A DNA stretch of 64,000 bases, taken from assembly GCF_965363235.1 (NCBI RefSeq), contig NC_134841.1, forward strand, positions 51,915,078 to 51,979,077, read 5' to 3'. The stretch comes from Mytilus galloprovincialis. Its lineage: Eukaryota; Mollusca; Bivalvia; Mytilida; Mytilidae. The position numbers were made by a program, and so were the translations under genes. The notes beneath the pieces were generated by a model. The model made no database searches, was not told where the DNA came from, and saw only the letters and a list, made by a program, of their open reading frames with translations. Shown piece after piece: positions 48,601-52,866 of this stretch. The first letter of the stretch is position 1; every line of letters begins with the position of its first letter.

Positions 48601-51592
48601 CAAGTATATTTTTACAATAGTTCATATGGACTATCTCTATTGCCGGGGCTTTATGTGCACCCCATATTTCGCTTGCATAACTCAATAAAGAATTTATATA
48701 AGTATCAAACAGTGATAACAAAGTGACATAGTTTAAACACATACTTTTCACATTTCTTCTGAAAGCAAACATTGTTTTCTACCTTGTTCTGACAATTTCT
48801 GTTGTAACATATTATATTTGCCATTAAAATTTTTAAAGTACATTAAGGTAAGTAAAATTATTAACAACTTCAATTTCCTTATTATCATGATACCATTTGT
48901 CATCAACATGAACTCTTCAAGCTTTCCTAAATACAACAATTTTAGTTTTATCAATCTTAACACTCAATGACCATTTTGATGTATACTCATATTATGTATC
49001 AAGCATATTTTGTAACCCCAAAACAGATTCTGAGAAAATAACCATATCATCAGCATACATAAGTAAAACTAAATTCAATTTTTTCATCTCATATGGTATG
49101 GCATTACTATTAATAAAAGCCATTTCACAATCGTTAACATATAATGAAAAAAATATGGGAGATAACACCTCTCCCTGCATCAAGCCCAATTCATTGGTAA
49201 AGTATTCAGAATTAAAACCATCAACACATACACAAGTAGACACATTGGTATACATAGATTTAATTACAGTTAAAAGTTTACCCTACTCTGCTTCGGTATT
49301 TCAAGATATCGCTCTCTTTCAATAGATAAAGTATGAGCACTTAACCTTAATTAACATAATGTTGATCTATCACATTTGGATTTGCATGGATCAACATATG
49401 AATGTCTTTTATTTTGTTTATATAGTATATTAAAAAAGTTTTTTTTTTCATTTTGACTGATGCCAGTCTCTTGCTTCTAAAAGGCTATGTCATTGATTCT
49501 CTCTTGAAAGGGTTTTAAATACATTTTAATATCAAAAGGATTTAGATTAATAAAATGAAATCCAAGTCCGGAAATAAACCATTTTGACAATTTATTTTTG
49601 ATATTTGAATGTTTCTATATCTCAGTAAATTGGATTGAATACTGAACTTTTGCGTCATATCGATCAAATTACAAATGGAAGTTTTTAACGACCTTGACTG
49701 GCCATACAGCCCTTGCACGGTCGGTAAAATTATTTGACGATCCAATATATATATACTGGTCCAAGGACACAGTTATCGTCCTTTGGTTTTCATAGTCCCT
49801 AGTGTGAATAGTGTATAACTTGCATTTTTTTATACACTTTCCCAAATTATTTCTTGATACTTAATGCATGAAATATTAAGTAGGGGTGAAATGACAGTGA
49901 ACGCAGGATCAATCATCAAAAATTCAAAATTCATCCAGACTAAAATTGTATCAACAATTTCATAATTCAAATCAGCGTAGTCCTTATTTTGTTGTGGCTG
50001 AGTAATAAATTAGAAAGGACATCTGTGTGTATAATAAGATTGAGTGCACACAATATTGCTATTGAAGGTTAATATTTAGGTTAACCCACTGATGAACTAG
50101 TGTGTAATGTATGTAAATCGGGCGAGGTAGAAGATGAAAATCACTTTTTAATGAAATGTGAAAAATCTTCTAACTACAGAATAAACTTTAAAACTATTAT
50201 ATTAAATATACTTCCTACATGTTGTAATGAAAATCAGCTAAATATTAAAAGTTGCATTAATAGTAATTCTTTAAAAGTCCTGAAAGTGAACAGTTCCTAT
50301 ATATATATATATACATAAATGTCTGGTATATAGAAATGAGATTTTAGCTTCTTAACTATAACACTCATTGTTATATTGTACTGAAATATGGGCCTTTGCC
50401 AATTATTGTTATTGTGTTTGTGCCAATAAGATATTTGTATTTTTATATCTGTTAAAAAAAAATGGGTGATGAATCTTTATGTTAAGTAGTGATTTGGTCC
50501 AGTTAAAAAAGATCAAAATTAGTTCGTCTGAAGCTGTCAAACTGAATTTTAGACCCCCTTAACACATAATTGTCAATATTTTGAGTTAGATCTGGTAGAA
50601 GTTTCTATAATCTTAGTATTATTTGTCCCAACAGCAGTATATACTACACGGTAAAAACTTTTTAGATAGAGTAGGTGCGATTTTTTTAATTTGAATTTAT
50701 TGTCTAAAAGAAATGCACTGCGAAAAATACTGTGTTCTCGGGCCTACTAAATCCCAATACTTAACCACCGTTACTCATTTGCCTCGATAACCTGAATGAC
50801 AAACTCGACACAAACTTCTATCATAATTTGATTGAATCAACTAATGTCGATATGCATGTGTTGTAACTAACATGTATATACATACATGTATACATTAGGA
50901 TACTCGTGTAAAACTAGATTTTGAATTCCATCTTAAAATCCGCTTACGGCGAGCATTATTCCAACTTCCGTACCACGTCTTGATAACGGAAACATGACGA
51001 AGTCCATAGATGCTACAAACCTTCATTTTCTAATTCATATTTGTTTTTTTGTTCATTATACTGTACATAAATCAGGCCATTAGTTTTCTCGTTTGAATTA
51101 ATTTACATTTGTCAATTCGGGGCCTTTTATAGCTAACTATATGGTATGAGTTTTTACTCATTGTTGAAGACCGTACGGTGACCTATAGTTGACAATTTCG
51201 GTGTCATTTGGTCATTTGTGGTGAGTTGTCTCATTGGCAAGCATATACCACATTTTTTTTTAATTACACATAACATTTTAGTTTGCATTGCTTCATGTAA
51301 CAACGATAAAAACGTTTTTCAGAATAATTTACAAGTAAAATAATTAAAGAAAAGTTTAAATTATTTATAGGAAAATTTTGTTTAAGAAAAAGACTTTGAC
51401 TTACGTAATGTTGACTCCATTAATAATTCCTTCTGAAATGGCTTTGTCAATTGCAATTGTGGCCGCTGCCGCATTGTTTTCAAAACCAAGTCTTGGATGT
51501 CTGAATGGACTCATCATTCCAAGTTTAATGTTCTTATTCGCAATTAGCTTAAATATTAATAACATTAAAACTCCTTTGAATAAACCAAACAT
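438..51592 (-). CDS. receptor-type (natriuretic-peptide-receptor-like) guanylate cyclase, 16 exons, 3' end outside window
   Basis: This is a membrane receptor that would bind an extracellular ligand and make cGMP in the cytosol. I joined 16 exons by GT-AG sites; the phases agree at every junction and total 2384 coding bases (about 794 residues). The layout is: signal peptide (residues 1 to about 18); extracellular ligand-binding domain (to about 448) with a cysteine pair C71/C97 like the first NPR disulfide; the juxtamembrane motif [11 protein letters not shown]; a transmembrane helix (about 451-471); a juxtamembrane stretch with [11 protein letters not shown]; and a kinase-homology domain (about 520-794) with NLKSSNC, DFGL, WTAPEH and [10 protein letters not shown]. 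The cyclase domain must lie left of position 1. Key kinase residues are degenerate, as usual in this family. The subfamily (NPR, NPR-like orphan or peptide-receptor GC) cannot be set without the cyclase domain. The start ATG at 51592 has an in-frame TAG seven codons upstream. Confidence 0.93.
1708..1857 (-). CDS. receptor guanylate cyclase exon 15 (kinase-homology C-lobe)
   Basis: It encodes [16 protein letters not shown], then [19 protein letters not shown] and [16 protein letters not shown] and DIYSFGIIL are hallmark motifs of receptor guanylate cyclases. The donor is gtcaga, in phase 1. Confidence 0.95.
2343..2508 (-). CDS. receptor guanylate cyclase exon 14 (kinase-homology, pseudo-catalytic loop)
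   Basis: It encodes [20 protein letters not shown], then [10 protein letters not shown]. The catalytic HRD loop is replaced by LGN (family: HGN). I end the exon at gtatgt (phase 1), where the reading frame would otherwise run on into intron. This phase fits the next exon's acceptor at ttaag. Confidence 0.87.
3378..3449 (-). CDS. receptor guanylate cyclase exon 13 (kinase-homology)
   Basis: A short 24-codon exon encoding [20 protein letters not shown] and DLII. The family equivalent is DIL.NE.I.LD..F..SL..DI. The acceptor is tttcag and the donor gtaagt. Confidence 0.9.
5185..5397. mobile_element. MITE with TACTGTGGATTC ends (213 bp)
   Basis: Inverted ends of about 40 bp start TACTGTGGATTCATT and return as AATGAATCCACAGTA. 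The flanking dinucleotide TA is compatible with a Tc1/mariner-type target. I know this family from memory as widespread in bivalves. Fragments of its interior recur near 26148-26240 and 61940-61995. Confidence 0.8.
5995..6205. repeat. dispersed mussel repeat (cccgcacccggaggcg type)
   Basis: The segment contains the phrases gtgccaaagagacaacaac, cccgcacccggaggcg and gctggcccctaaacaaa, which I recognise as a high-copy bivalve repeat. It lies in intron 12. No termini are evident. Confidence 0.5.
7252..7380. mobile_element. short inverted-repeat element (MITE-like, about 130 bp)
   Basis: The left end ggcttgaatatattg...ttttaccacg is mirrored by cgtggtaaaa...atatgttcaagcc. The centre is also partly palindromic (ccctttaag / cctaaaggg). 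It lies in intron 12, 246 bases from exon 12. I see no clear target duplication. Confidence 0.6.
7626..7730 (-). CDS. receptor guanylate cyclase exon 12 (kinase-homology)
   Basis: A 35-codon phase 0 exon that encodes [20 protein letters not shown] and then [13 protein letters not shown], the hinge region of the kinase-like fold. It is flanked by ttttag and gtaggt. Confidence 0.94.
7991..8157 (-). CDS. receptor guanylate cyclase exon 11 (kinase-homology N-lobe)
   Basis: It encodes [20 protein letters not shown] and [20 protein letters not shown]. The acceptor cttctgtgcacag-type site at 8158 is chosen over the better-looking acceptor at 8174, because the latter puts a stop in frame. The position of the ATP-anchoring lysine (VAVK in mammalian receptors) reads VTIR here. 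Confidence 0.88.
8591..8691 (-). CDS. receptor guanylate cyclase exon 10 (cytosolic juxtamembrane)
   Basis: It encodes [20 protein letters not shown] and [14 protein letters not shown]. The family equivalent is YRK...E.EL..ELWRV.WEDV. The serine-rich end resembles the regulatory phosphorylation region of NPR-A and NPR-B. The donor is gtatgg. Confidence 0.93.
9386..9464 (-). CDS. receptor guanylate cyclase exon 9 (transmembrane helix)
   Basis: It encodes [20 protein letters not shown] followed by GSFNCYR: one uninterrupted hydrophobic helix with basic residues on its cytosolic side. The acceptor tttcag and the donor gttagt are in phase with exons 8 and 10. Confidence 0.93.
9621..10358. mobile_element. 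MITE-like repeat with ATTAAGGATGTA ends (738 bp)
   Basis: The termini ATTAAGGATGTA and TACATCCTTAAT are inverted. The interior is AT-rich without coding potential. The family resembles a common bivalve repeat (phrases ggtggtgcacttctttta and aaaacatttctagaatcaaa on the minus strand). It sits 156 bases upstream of exon 9, within intron 8. Confidence 0.65.
11340..11600 (-). pseudogene. coding-like remnant of unknown repeated gene, minus strand
   Basis: The minus strand reads [43 protein letters not shown] and IDLPTSG in one frame, interrupted by two stops. The composition and regular hydrophobic spacing look like once-translated sequence, not intron. I do not recognise the domain with certainty; it resembles proteins multiplied by transposition in bivalves. 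It abuts the Harbinger-like element that starts at 11621 and may be unrelated to it. Confidence 0.35.
11621..13680. mobile_element. PIF/Harbinger-like non-autonomous element, 2.06 kb, TSD TTA
   Basis: Terminal inverted repeats TGCCCGCGTCACACTGTCCC followed by GATTTT match at both ends (26 bp or more). The flanking TTA (11618-11620 and 13681-13683) is a 3-bp target duplication of the TWA type used by PIF/Harbinger. Sub-terminal parts are built from short repeated catcgt/ccttcg words, including 22-bp tandem units at 13395-13450. No full transposase is visible. One short frame near 12250-12320 reads [20 protein letters not shown], possibly an N-terminal relic. Confidence 0.85.
12960..13215. repeat. 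ccttgacctttg-type dispersed repeat inside the Harbinger-like element
   Basis: The words tgaccttgacctttg recur at 12967 and 13111, about 145 bp apart, each followed by similar text (gagtgtccacaag and gagtgtccataac). This is a diverged tandem or dispersed mollusc repeat that makes up the middle of the 2.06 kb element. Confidence 0.5.
14757..14900 (+). repeat. dispersed bivalve repeat (ccagatgcgcatttcgac type), copy 1
   Basis: The phrases acggtaccaattttcc, agatgcggatttcgac and ccatttgaaatccaaagc are shared with the copy at 30452-30580. It sits in intron 8. The family is familiar from mussel sequences; the class is unknown to me. Confidence 0.6.
15328..15470. repeat. dispersed repeat (aaacagacctaga ... 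ataccccgctttaaa)
   Basis: The start, aatatgaaatcaaacagacctaga, is repeated at 19155-19180 in intron 4. The second half, tataccccgctttaaaaaac with ctgtctttccgtctc, resembles a common mollusc repeat. There are no inverted ends. Confidence 0.4.
16571..16679 (-). CDS. receptor guanylate cyclase exon 8 (extracellular juxtamembrane)
   Basis: It encodes [16 protein letters not shown], then [20 protein letters not shown], the conserved W...PPPD.P.CGF..C hinge that precedes the membrane. I chose the acceptor ctttgaag because it alone keeps phase 0 from exon 7. The donor is gtaaaa, in phase 1. Confidence 0.92.
16977..17107 (-). CDS. receptor guanylate cyclase exon 7
   Basis: It encodes [20 protein letters not shown], a signature of natriuretic-type receptors (GVTG...D..GDRE.D). 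It continues to MTNQIQQ in phase 0 and ends at the donor gtacga. Confidence 0.95.
17579..17714 (-). CDS. receptor guanylate cyclase exon 6
   Basis: It encodes [20 protein letters not shown] and then [16 protein letters not shown]. This is the family's HDGLLLY...FQGVTG region, whose final G is completed by the next exon. It carries NDT and NGT sequons. Confidence 0.95.
18248..18361 (-). CDS. receptor guanylate cyclase exon 5
   Basis: A phase 0 to phase 0 exon of 38 codons that encodes [19 protein letters not shown] and [15 protein letters not shown]. It contains an NYT sequon. It is flanked by tttcag and gtaaat. Confidence 0.93.
18428..18685 (-). mobile_element. Penelope-like retroelement 3' tail, 5'-truncated
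   Basis: The minus strand closely matches the end of the plus-strand retroelement at 41695-41963. Shared words are ggtgccacatgtggagcagg, cctgagatcacccctag, tggggttcgtgttg, and the terminal ctttcgtctctc. Only the 3' part is present, the usual outcome of truncated target-primed reverse transcription. It lies in intron 4, just downstream on the plus strand from exon 5. Confidence 0.7.
19285..19478 (-). CDS. receptor guanylate cyclase exon 4
   Basis: It encodes [20 protein letters not shown], then [12 protein letters not shown] and [11 protein letters not shown]. This matches the family segment around 'YVFF' and 'FQA'. It follows a pyrimidine-rich ttttccag acceptor and ends in phase 0 at gtaatt. 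Confidence 0.95.
19479..20900. other. intron 3, no recognised elements
   Basis: AT-rich intron with a short TA tract at 20281-20296 and an A tract near 19550. I see no inverted repeats or coding motifs. Confidence 0.6.
20901..21263 (-). CDS. receptor guanylate cyclase exon 3 (ligand-binding domain)
   Basis: This is the largest exon in the window, 363 bases. It encodes [16 protein letters not shown], then [20 protein letters not shown] and [11 protein letters not shown], the lobe-closing region of the extracellular domain. It also carries an NIT glycosylation sequon. The acceptor is cgtag and the donor gtaagt. Confidence 0.95.
21875..21960 (+). repeat. fragment of gagcgtcactgg...gacgaaacgcgcg dispersed repeat
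   Basis: The words gtcatggtcgagtctttt and gtagacgaaacgtgcgtctgg match the core of the better copies at 22945 and 23665. It lies in intron 2. Confidence 0.55.
22945..23312 (+). repeat. dispersed mussel repeat pair (gtagacgaaacgc core plus caggttcaacccacc tail)
   Basis: The first half (22945-23130) contains tgagcgtcactggtgtgtc and ataatcctggtacctttgat. The second half (23140-23312) contains cgcgaggtttggct and accaggttcaacccacc. The same two modules occur together in reverse orientation at 47095-47445, so they move or are duplicated as one unit. Confidence 0.65.
23665..23860 (+). repeat. dispersed mussel repeat (gtagacgagacgcgcg core), further copy
   Basis: It repeats the first module of 22945-23130: cttagccgtatttggcac, tcttcaatgctcttcaac, gtagacgagacgcgcg and aatccttgtacctttgat. 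It is a direct repeat, about 720 bases downstream, in intron 2. Confidence 0.65.
24191..24300 (-). CDS. receptor guanylate cyclase exon 2
   Basis: The acceptor is ttatag and the donor gtaagt. It encodes [20 protein letters not shown] and then [12 protein letters not shown], with the two cysteines expected of the first disulfide in natriuretic-type receptors. Phase 2 in and phase 1 out fit the exons on either side. Confidence 0.93.
24370..25250. repeat. diverged minisatellite-like repeats in intron 1 (atctacaNatgtcaaa units)
   Basis: Variants of tctacaaatgtc, gtaatggtcatg and ttgatcattNNaatatct recur many times, most clearly at 25078-25145 and 25165-25245, with a period near 100 bp. The TTAA-flanked MITE at 24801-25069 interrupts the run. 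The array is old and strongly diverged. Confidence 0.5.
24801..25069. mobile_element. piggyBac-type MITE, 269 bp, TSD TTAA
   Basis: The ends GGTGGTACCTAACAC and GTGTTAGGTACCACC are perfect 15-bp inverted repeats. TTAA directly flanks both sides (24797-24800 and 25070-25073), the piggyBac target. The interior is AT-rich and non-coding. Confidence 0.8.
26794..26886 (+). mobile_element. Penelope-like retroelement 3' tail fragment
   Basis: The words tttgtctttttcatttc, gccatggcgttgtcggttt and gagtttgactgtccctctgg match the 3' end of the copy at 41060-41963. Only about 90 bases are clear. Confidence 0.55.
27507..27645. repeat. imperfect palindrome (foldback) in intron 1
   Basis: The arm tgactgtcttttg...tgacttttgaaaaactgatattc returns as gatattagttttttaaaagtcaa...caaaagacagta around cactgaggccatcggcc. 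It may be a foldback MITE. No target duplication was seen. Confidence 0.55.
28232..29540 (-). mobile_element. decayed Penelope-like reverse transcriptase, minus strand
   Basis: Reading from high to low position, the minus strand shows [14 protein letters not shown], then [18 protein letters not shown], then [16 protein letters not shown]. These are the N-terminal, middle and C-terminal blocks of the retroelement protein whose fresher copy lies at 41060-41963 (there [16 protein letters not shown]). Many frame breaks and missing catalytic blocks mean it is not functional. Clade assignment to Penelope-like elements is from memory of family resemblance. Confidence 0.6.
29883..29965. repeat. short tandem duplication (about 46-bp unit, two copies)
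   Basis: The text gctggcttgaaaagtctgtg...caatatcctaattg is followed at once by a second copy, ctggcttgaaaagtctctg...caatatcctaattg, with few differences. Confidence 0.8.
30452..30580 (+). repeat. dispersed bivalve repeat (ccagatgcgcatttcgac type), copy 2
   Basis: It shares caacggtaccaaagt, atgcgcatttcgacaataaatg and atatttgaaaatccaaaac with the copy at 14757-14900, in the same orientation. Confidence 0.6.
31540..31905 (-). mobile_element. probable LINE 3' tail ending in a GATAA microsatellite
   Basis: On the minus strand the block ends in repeats of ttatc (gataagataagataac on the plus strand at 31544-31560), like the short tandem tails of CR1/L2-type LINEs. The body has no clear coding motif. 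It lies directly outside the left end of the inverted duplication. Confidence 0.4.
31950..32180 (+). mobile_element. LINE C-terminal fragment inside the left arm
   Basis: The plus strand reads [20 protein letters not shown], then [20 protein letters not shown], the C-x2-C...H...(C) C-terminal motif of non-LTR retrotransposons. The motif also appears in the LINEs at 47945-49278, 50020-50320 and 57481-57720. A reverse-orientation copy is in the right arm, itself interrupted by a newer LINE. Confidence 0.75.
33523..34187. mobile_element. 665-bp terminal-inverted-repeat element, copy A
   Basis: It begins GGTAGCAATACACAGTTAG and ends with the exact inverse. The interior is non-coding. Copy B at 34930-35594 has the same length and appears base-for-base identical, in the same orientation. 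The pair and the 742-bp spacer interrupt the left arm where the right arm reads continuously (near 45172). Confidence 0.85.
34188..34929. other. 742-bp spacer between the twin 665-bp elements
   Basis: AT-rich sequence without coding motif or inverted ends. It has no counterpart in the right arm, so it arrived with the twin elements or between them. The spacer ends in ccataa, the same bases that precede copy A. Confidence 0.6.
34930..35594. mobile_element. 665-bp terminal-inverted-repeat element, copy B
   Basis: A direct duplicate of copy A, with the same 19-bp terminal inverted repeats. The flank resumes the left-arm sequence with aaaagtacaacac. Near identity of the copies implies recent duplication or gene conversion, or an assembly duplication. 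Confidence 0.85.
36282..37210. mobile_element. foldback element, 0.93 kb, long inverted arms
   Basis: The left arm starts ctccttatcatacatgtact and the right arm ends agtacatgtatgataaggag. The arms run about 390-490 bp each around a centre near 36785-36800; the left arm has about 85 extra bases near 36362-36447. It interrupts the left arm of the large inverted duplication, as the right arm reads straight through near 40742. No coding frame was seen. Confidence 0.8.
37830..39740 (-). pseudogene. decayed repeated gene of a bivalve/cnidarian multi-copy family, centre of the inverted duplication
   Basis: From high to low position the minus strand shows [37 protein letters not shown], then [40 protein letters not shown], then [28 protein letters not shown], and finally [10 protein letters not shown] with an acidic tail. 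I recall this block order from large families of uncharacterised invertebrate proteins that multiply with mobile DNA. Function is unknown to me. At least six frame changes or stops separate the blocks, so it cannot be translated as it stands. Confidence 0.6.
41060..41963 (+). mobile_element. Penelope-like reverse transcriptase fragment with 3' tail
   Basis: Frame 41068-41394 reads [20 protein letters not shown] and [20 protein letters not shown], where YKDD is the reverse transcriptase catalytic box. A second frame (41394-41666) continues with [19 protein letters not shown], then [20 protein letters not shown]. One frame shift separates them, and the protein lacks everything upstream of the MGTN block. 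The 3' tail (41695-41963) is the sequence found again at 18428-18685 and 26794-26886. The left arm shows the empty site. Clade assignment is tentative. Confidence 0.75.
42231..42945. repeat. tandem array, about 178-bp unit, four copies
   Basis: The word cccggtcaaa starts at 42405, 42583, 42762 and 42940, a period of 178-179 bases. Units share gactcttaaagacat, caaataatatgatataaag and aaaaagttgacNggaag. The first unit (from about 42231) is more diverged. The last unit breaks off directly into transposase coding sequence. Confidence 0.9.
42946..44995 (+). pseudogene. MULE-type transposase / SWIM zinc finger / Ulp1 protease polyprotein, 5'-truncated and frame-broken
   Basis: A DNA-transposon gene. 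The order is: partial MULE DDE domain ([52 protein letters not shown], then [16 protein letters not shown]); SWIM finger [11 protein letters not shown] (CxCx6CxH, near 43955-43990); a basic low-complexity linker; and a C48 Ulp1-like cysteine protease with His in GNAHWV, Asp in YLLDSL, Gln in QKQQ and Cys in DCGLFAIA (44330-44995). The first catalytic Asp and the N-terminus are missing: coding sequence starts abruptly at the 178-bp array. Roughly five frame shifts and one in-frame stop (43759) occur; three of the shifts sit on A8-A9 runs (43239, 44273 and 44327). The protease part is one open frame with all four active-site residues. Confidence 0.8.
46574..49278 (-). mobile_element. insertion carrying a 5'-truncated LINE (reverse transcriptase)
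   Basis: The minus strand from 49275 reads [20 protein letters not shown] and [11 protein letters not shown] (YADD catalytic box), then [20 protein letters not shown] in another frame. The C-terminal end at 47945-48298 reads [20 protein letters not shown] and [19 protein letters not shown]. The open frames overlap but are shifted, so the copy is dead. The left arm shows the uninterrupted site (near 32120). Between 46574 and 47940 lie a tail and other dispersed repeats. Confidence 0.8.
47095..47445 (-). repeat. dispersed mussel repeat pair, reverse copy of 22945-23312
   Basis: The words ggtgggttgaacctggtttt, aaacgcgcctcgtcc and caagactcaccagtgacgcc are the complements of the modules at 22945-23312. 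It sits inside the LINE-bearing insertion. Confidence 0.65.
49495..50019. other. first-intron stretch without recognised elements
   Basis: Apart from TA-rich words near 49745, I see nothing here that belongs to a repeat family, a coding frame or an inverted structure. Confidence 0.5.
50020..50320 (+). mobile_element. LINE C-terminal fragment
   Basis: The plus strand reads [14 protein letters not shown], then [19 protein letters not shown]. This is the same C-terminal C-x2-C...H...C motif as in the LINE at 47945-48298 but more diverged. A TA repeat follows at 50298. Nothing of the reverse transcriptase remains nearby. Confidence 0.7.
51110..51256 (+). repeat. dispersed mussel repeat (ccgtacggtgacctatagttg type)
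   Basis: It contains gaagaccgtacggtgaccta, gtgtcatttggtcatttgtgg and gttgtctcattggcaagc, familiar from many mussel sequences. A diverged copy is at 51855-51955, and scraps (tgtctcattggcaatcat) lie at 30825. Confidence 0.6.
51405..51592 (-). CDS. receptor guanylate cyclase exon 1 (start, signal peptide)
   Basis: It begins with ATG and a hydrophobic signal-like stretch ([14 protein letters not shown]). Then comes [20 protein letters not shown], the start of the periplasmic-binding-like receptor domain. It ends in phase 2 at the donor gtaagt. An in-frame stop lies just upstream of the ATG, so this is the likely start, although an upstream untranslated exon cannot be excluded. Confidence 0.85.
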
Positions 51593-52866
51593 AACTGTTA
51601 TGTTATTTTTCTACATTAGATATTGCATAAAAAATAATGAATTGGAAATATTTGGAAACTGTCTACCAACTCCTAGTGGTGGAGTTTAGTAGTAGTGGAT
51701 TTGTAATGTAATTAATTGTCTAAAGGTAGGAATATACAATGCAATCCAAAAGATAATCACGTGATAGGATTATACTGACGAATAAGAAACGATTTCTAGT
51801 TATTTTTTTACCAATATGATATAGATTATTTAAGCTTCATCCGATAATTAACCAAGACCATACGGTGACCAATAATTACTTTCTTGAACATAATTCTAAA
51901 CTATCTGGTGGGTAGTCTCATTGGCAAGCATACCAATAACCATAACCGTTTAACACATAGTTTTTTGACAAACTAGATATGAAAAACAGCCCTATACACA
52001 CAAAAAAAAAAAATTTTGACACAGTAACATATGTGTAGCATATATCTTGCAATGAAATATCTTTTAGGGTAAAACTGTTGTTCCTAAATGAATATAATTT
52101 AAAATTAAGATTTCAAAATGAAGCTATTTTTTCGTTTTTGCAGCACGAAAATAGGTCGAAAAAAATCCCTTGAATTTGACAGTTGTAGGTAACTAATCCT
52201 ACATTTTATTGCAGTAAAACATTTATGGGTCATAAAAATATATCTTGGGTATTTAAAAGCAATTCTATAAAACATTTTGGAAACTTGAGGTTACATGGTT
52301 ACTAAAGCTTGTACACAGGTTAAATAAGTGGGAAATTTGAATGGTTAACTTCCAATGATGGTTATTTTCCTATTTGCGATGAAATGAAAATATGTGAATT
52401 TTTTTCAATAGTACTGTTCACTATTGGACAGGATAAAACTTTAATCATGCCAAGTATTTCTTTATTTAAAACAAAGATAGATTCTGCACATTTTTTGAAA
52501 AGTGCAAGTTTAACAAAGACTAATGTATAATGAACTTCTGAAGGGTCATATTTAGTAGATTTATGAAACTTAGTTTTAAGACATGCAAATATAGAGCAAA
52601 TGCTATTACCATCCATAATTAAGAAGCATATACAACAGCTAAAAGAAAAAAGAAACTCACCGTATTATTAACTATAGGTCGATGAGGGAATATAGAAAAA
52701 AAATTCAAAAACATATGAAAAACCTGAGGACAAAAAATCCGAAGGAATATTGGAGATTTTAAATAGGGGAGGGAAAAGAAATAAACCTAACATAGCATTA
52801 GATGTACTGTTTGATTTTTTTCAAATATATAAATAACGCCGAGAATACAAATGACGTCACAAGTTC
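51593..52866. other. immediate upstream region of the receptor gene
   Basis: This stretch should contain the 5' untranslated region or promoter if exon 1 is truly first, but I find no convincing TATA or initiator arrangement. It holds a diverged dispersed repeat at 51855-51955. A minus-strand open frame of 84 codons (52362-52616) has no recognisable domain, and I do not call it a gene. Confidence 0.4.

Larger units (their letters stand above)
40585..49494. repeat. right arm of the 17.6 kb inverted duplication
   Basis: It matches the reverse complement of 31906-37345. Unlike the left arm, it retains a 2.84 kb gene-bearing block (42146-44983). It is interrupted by a retroelement fragment (41060-41963) and a LINE-bearing insertion (46574-49278). 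The outer end stops matching at 49494, mirroring 31906. Confidence 0.85.

Noticed and set aside
49098-49325. Plus-strand open frame
   Set aside because: It is the shadow of the LINE reverse transcriptase on the minus strand.
52362-52616. Minus-strand 84-codon open frame upstream of the receptor gene
   Set aside because: A possible 5' exon or small gene, but no domain or convincing splice link to exon 1 was found.
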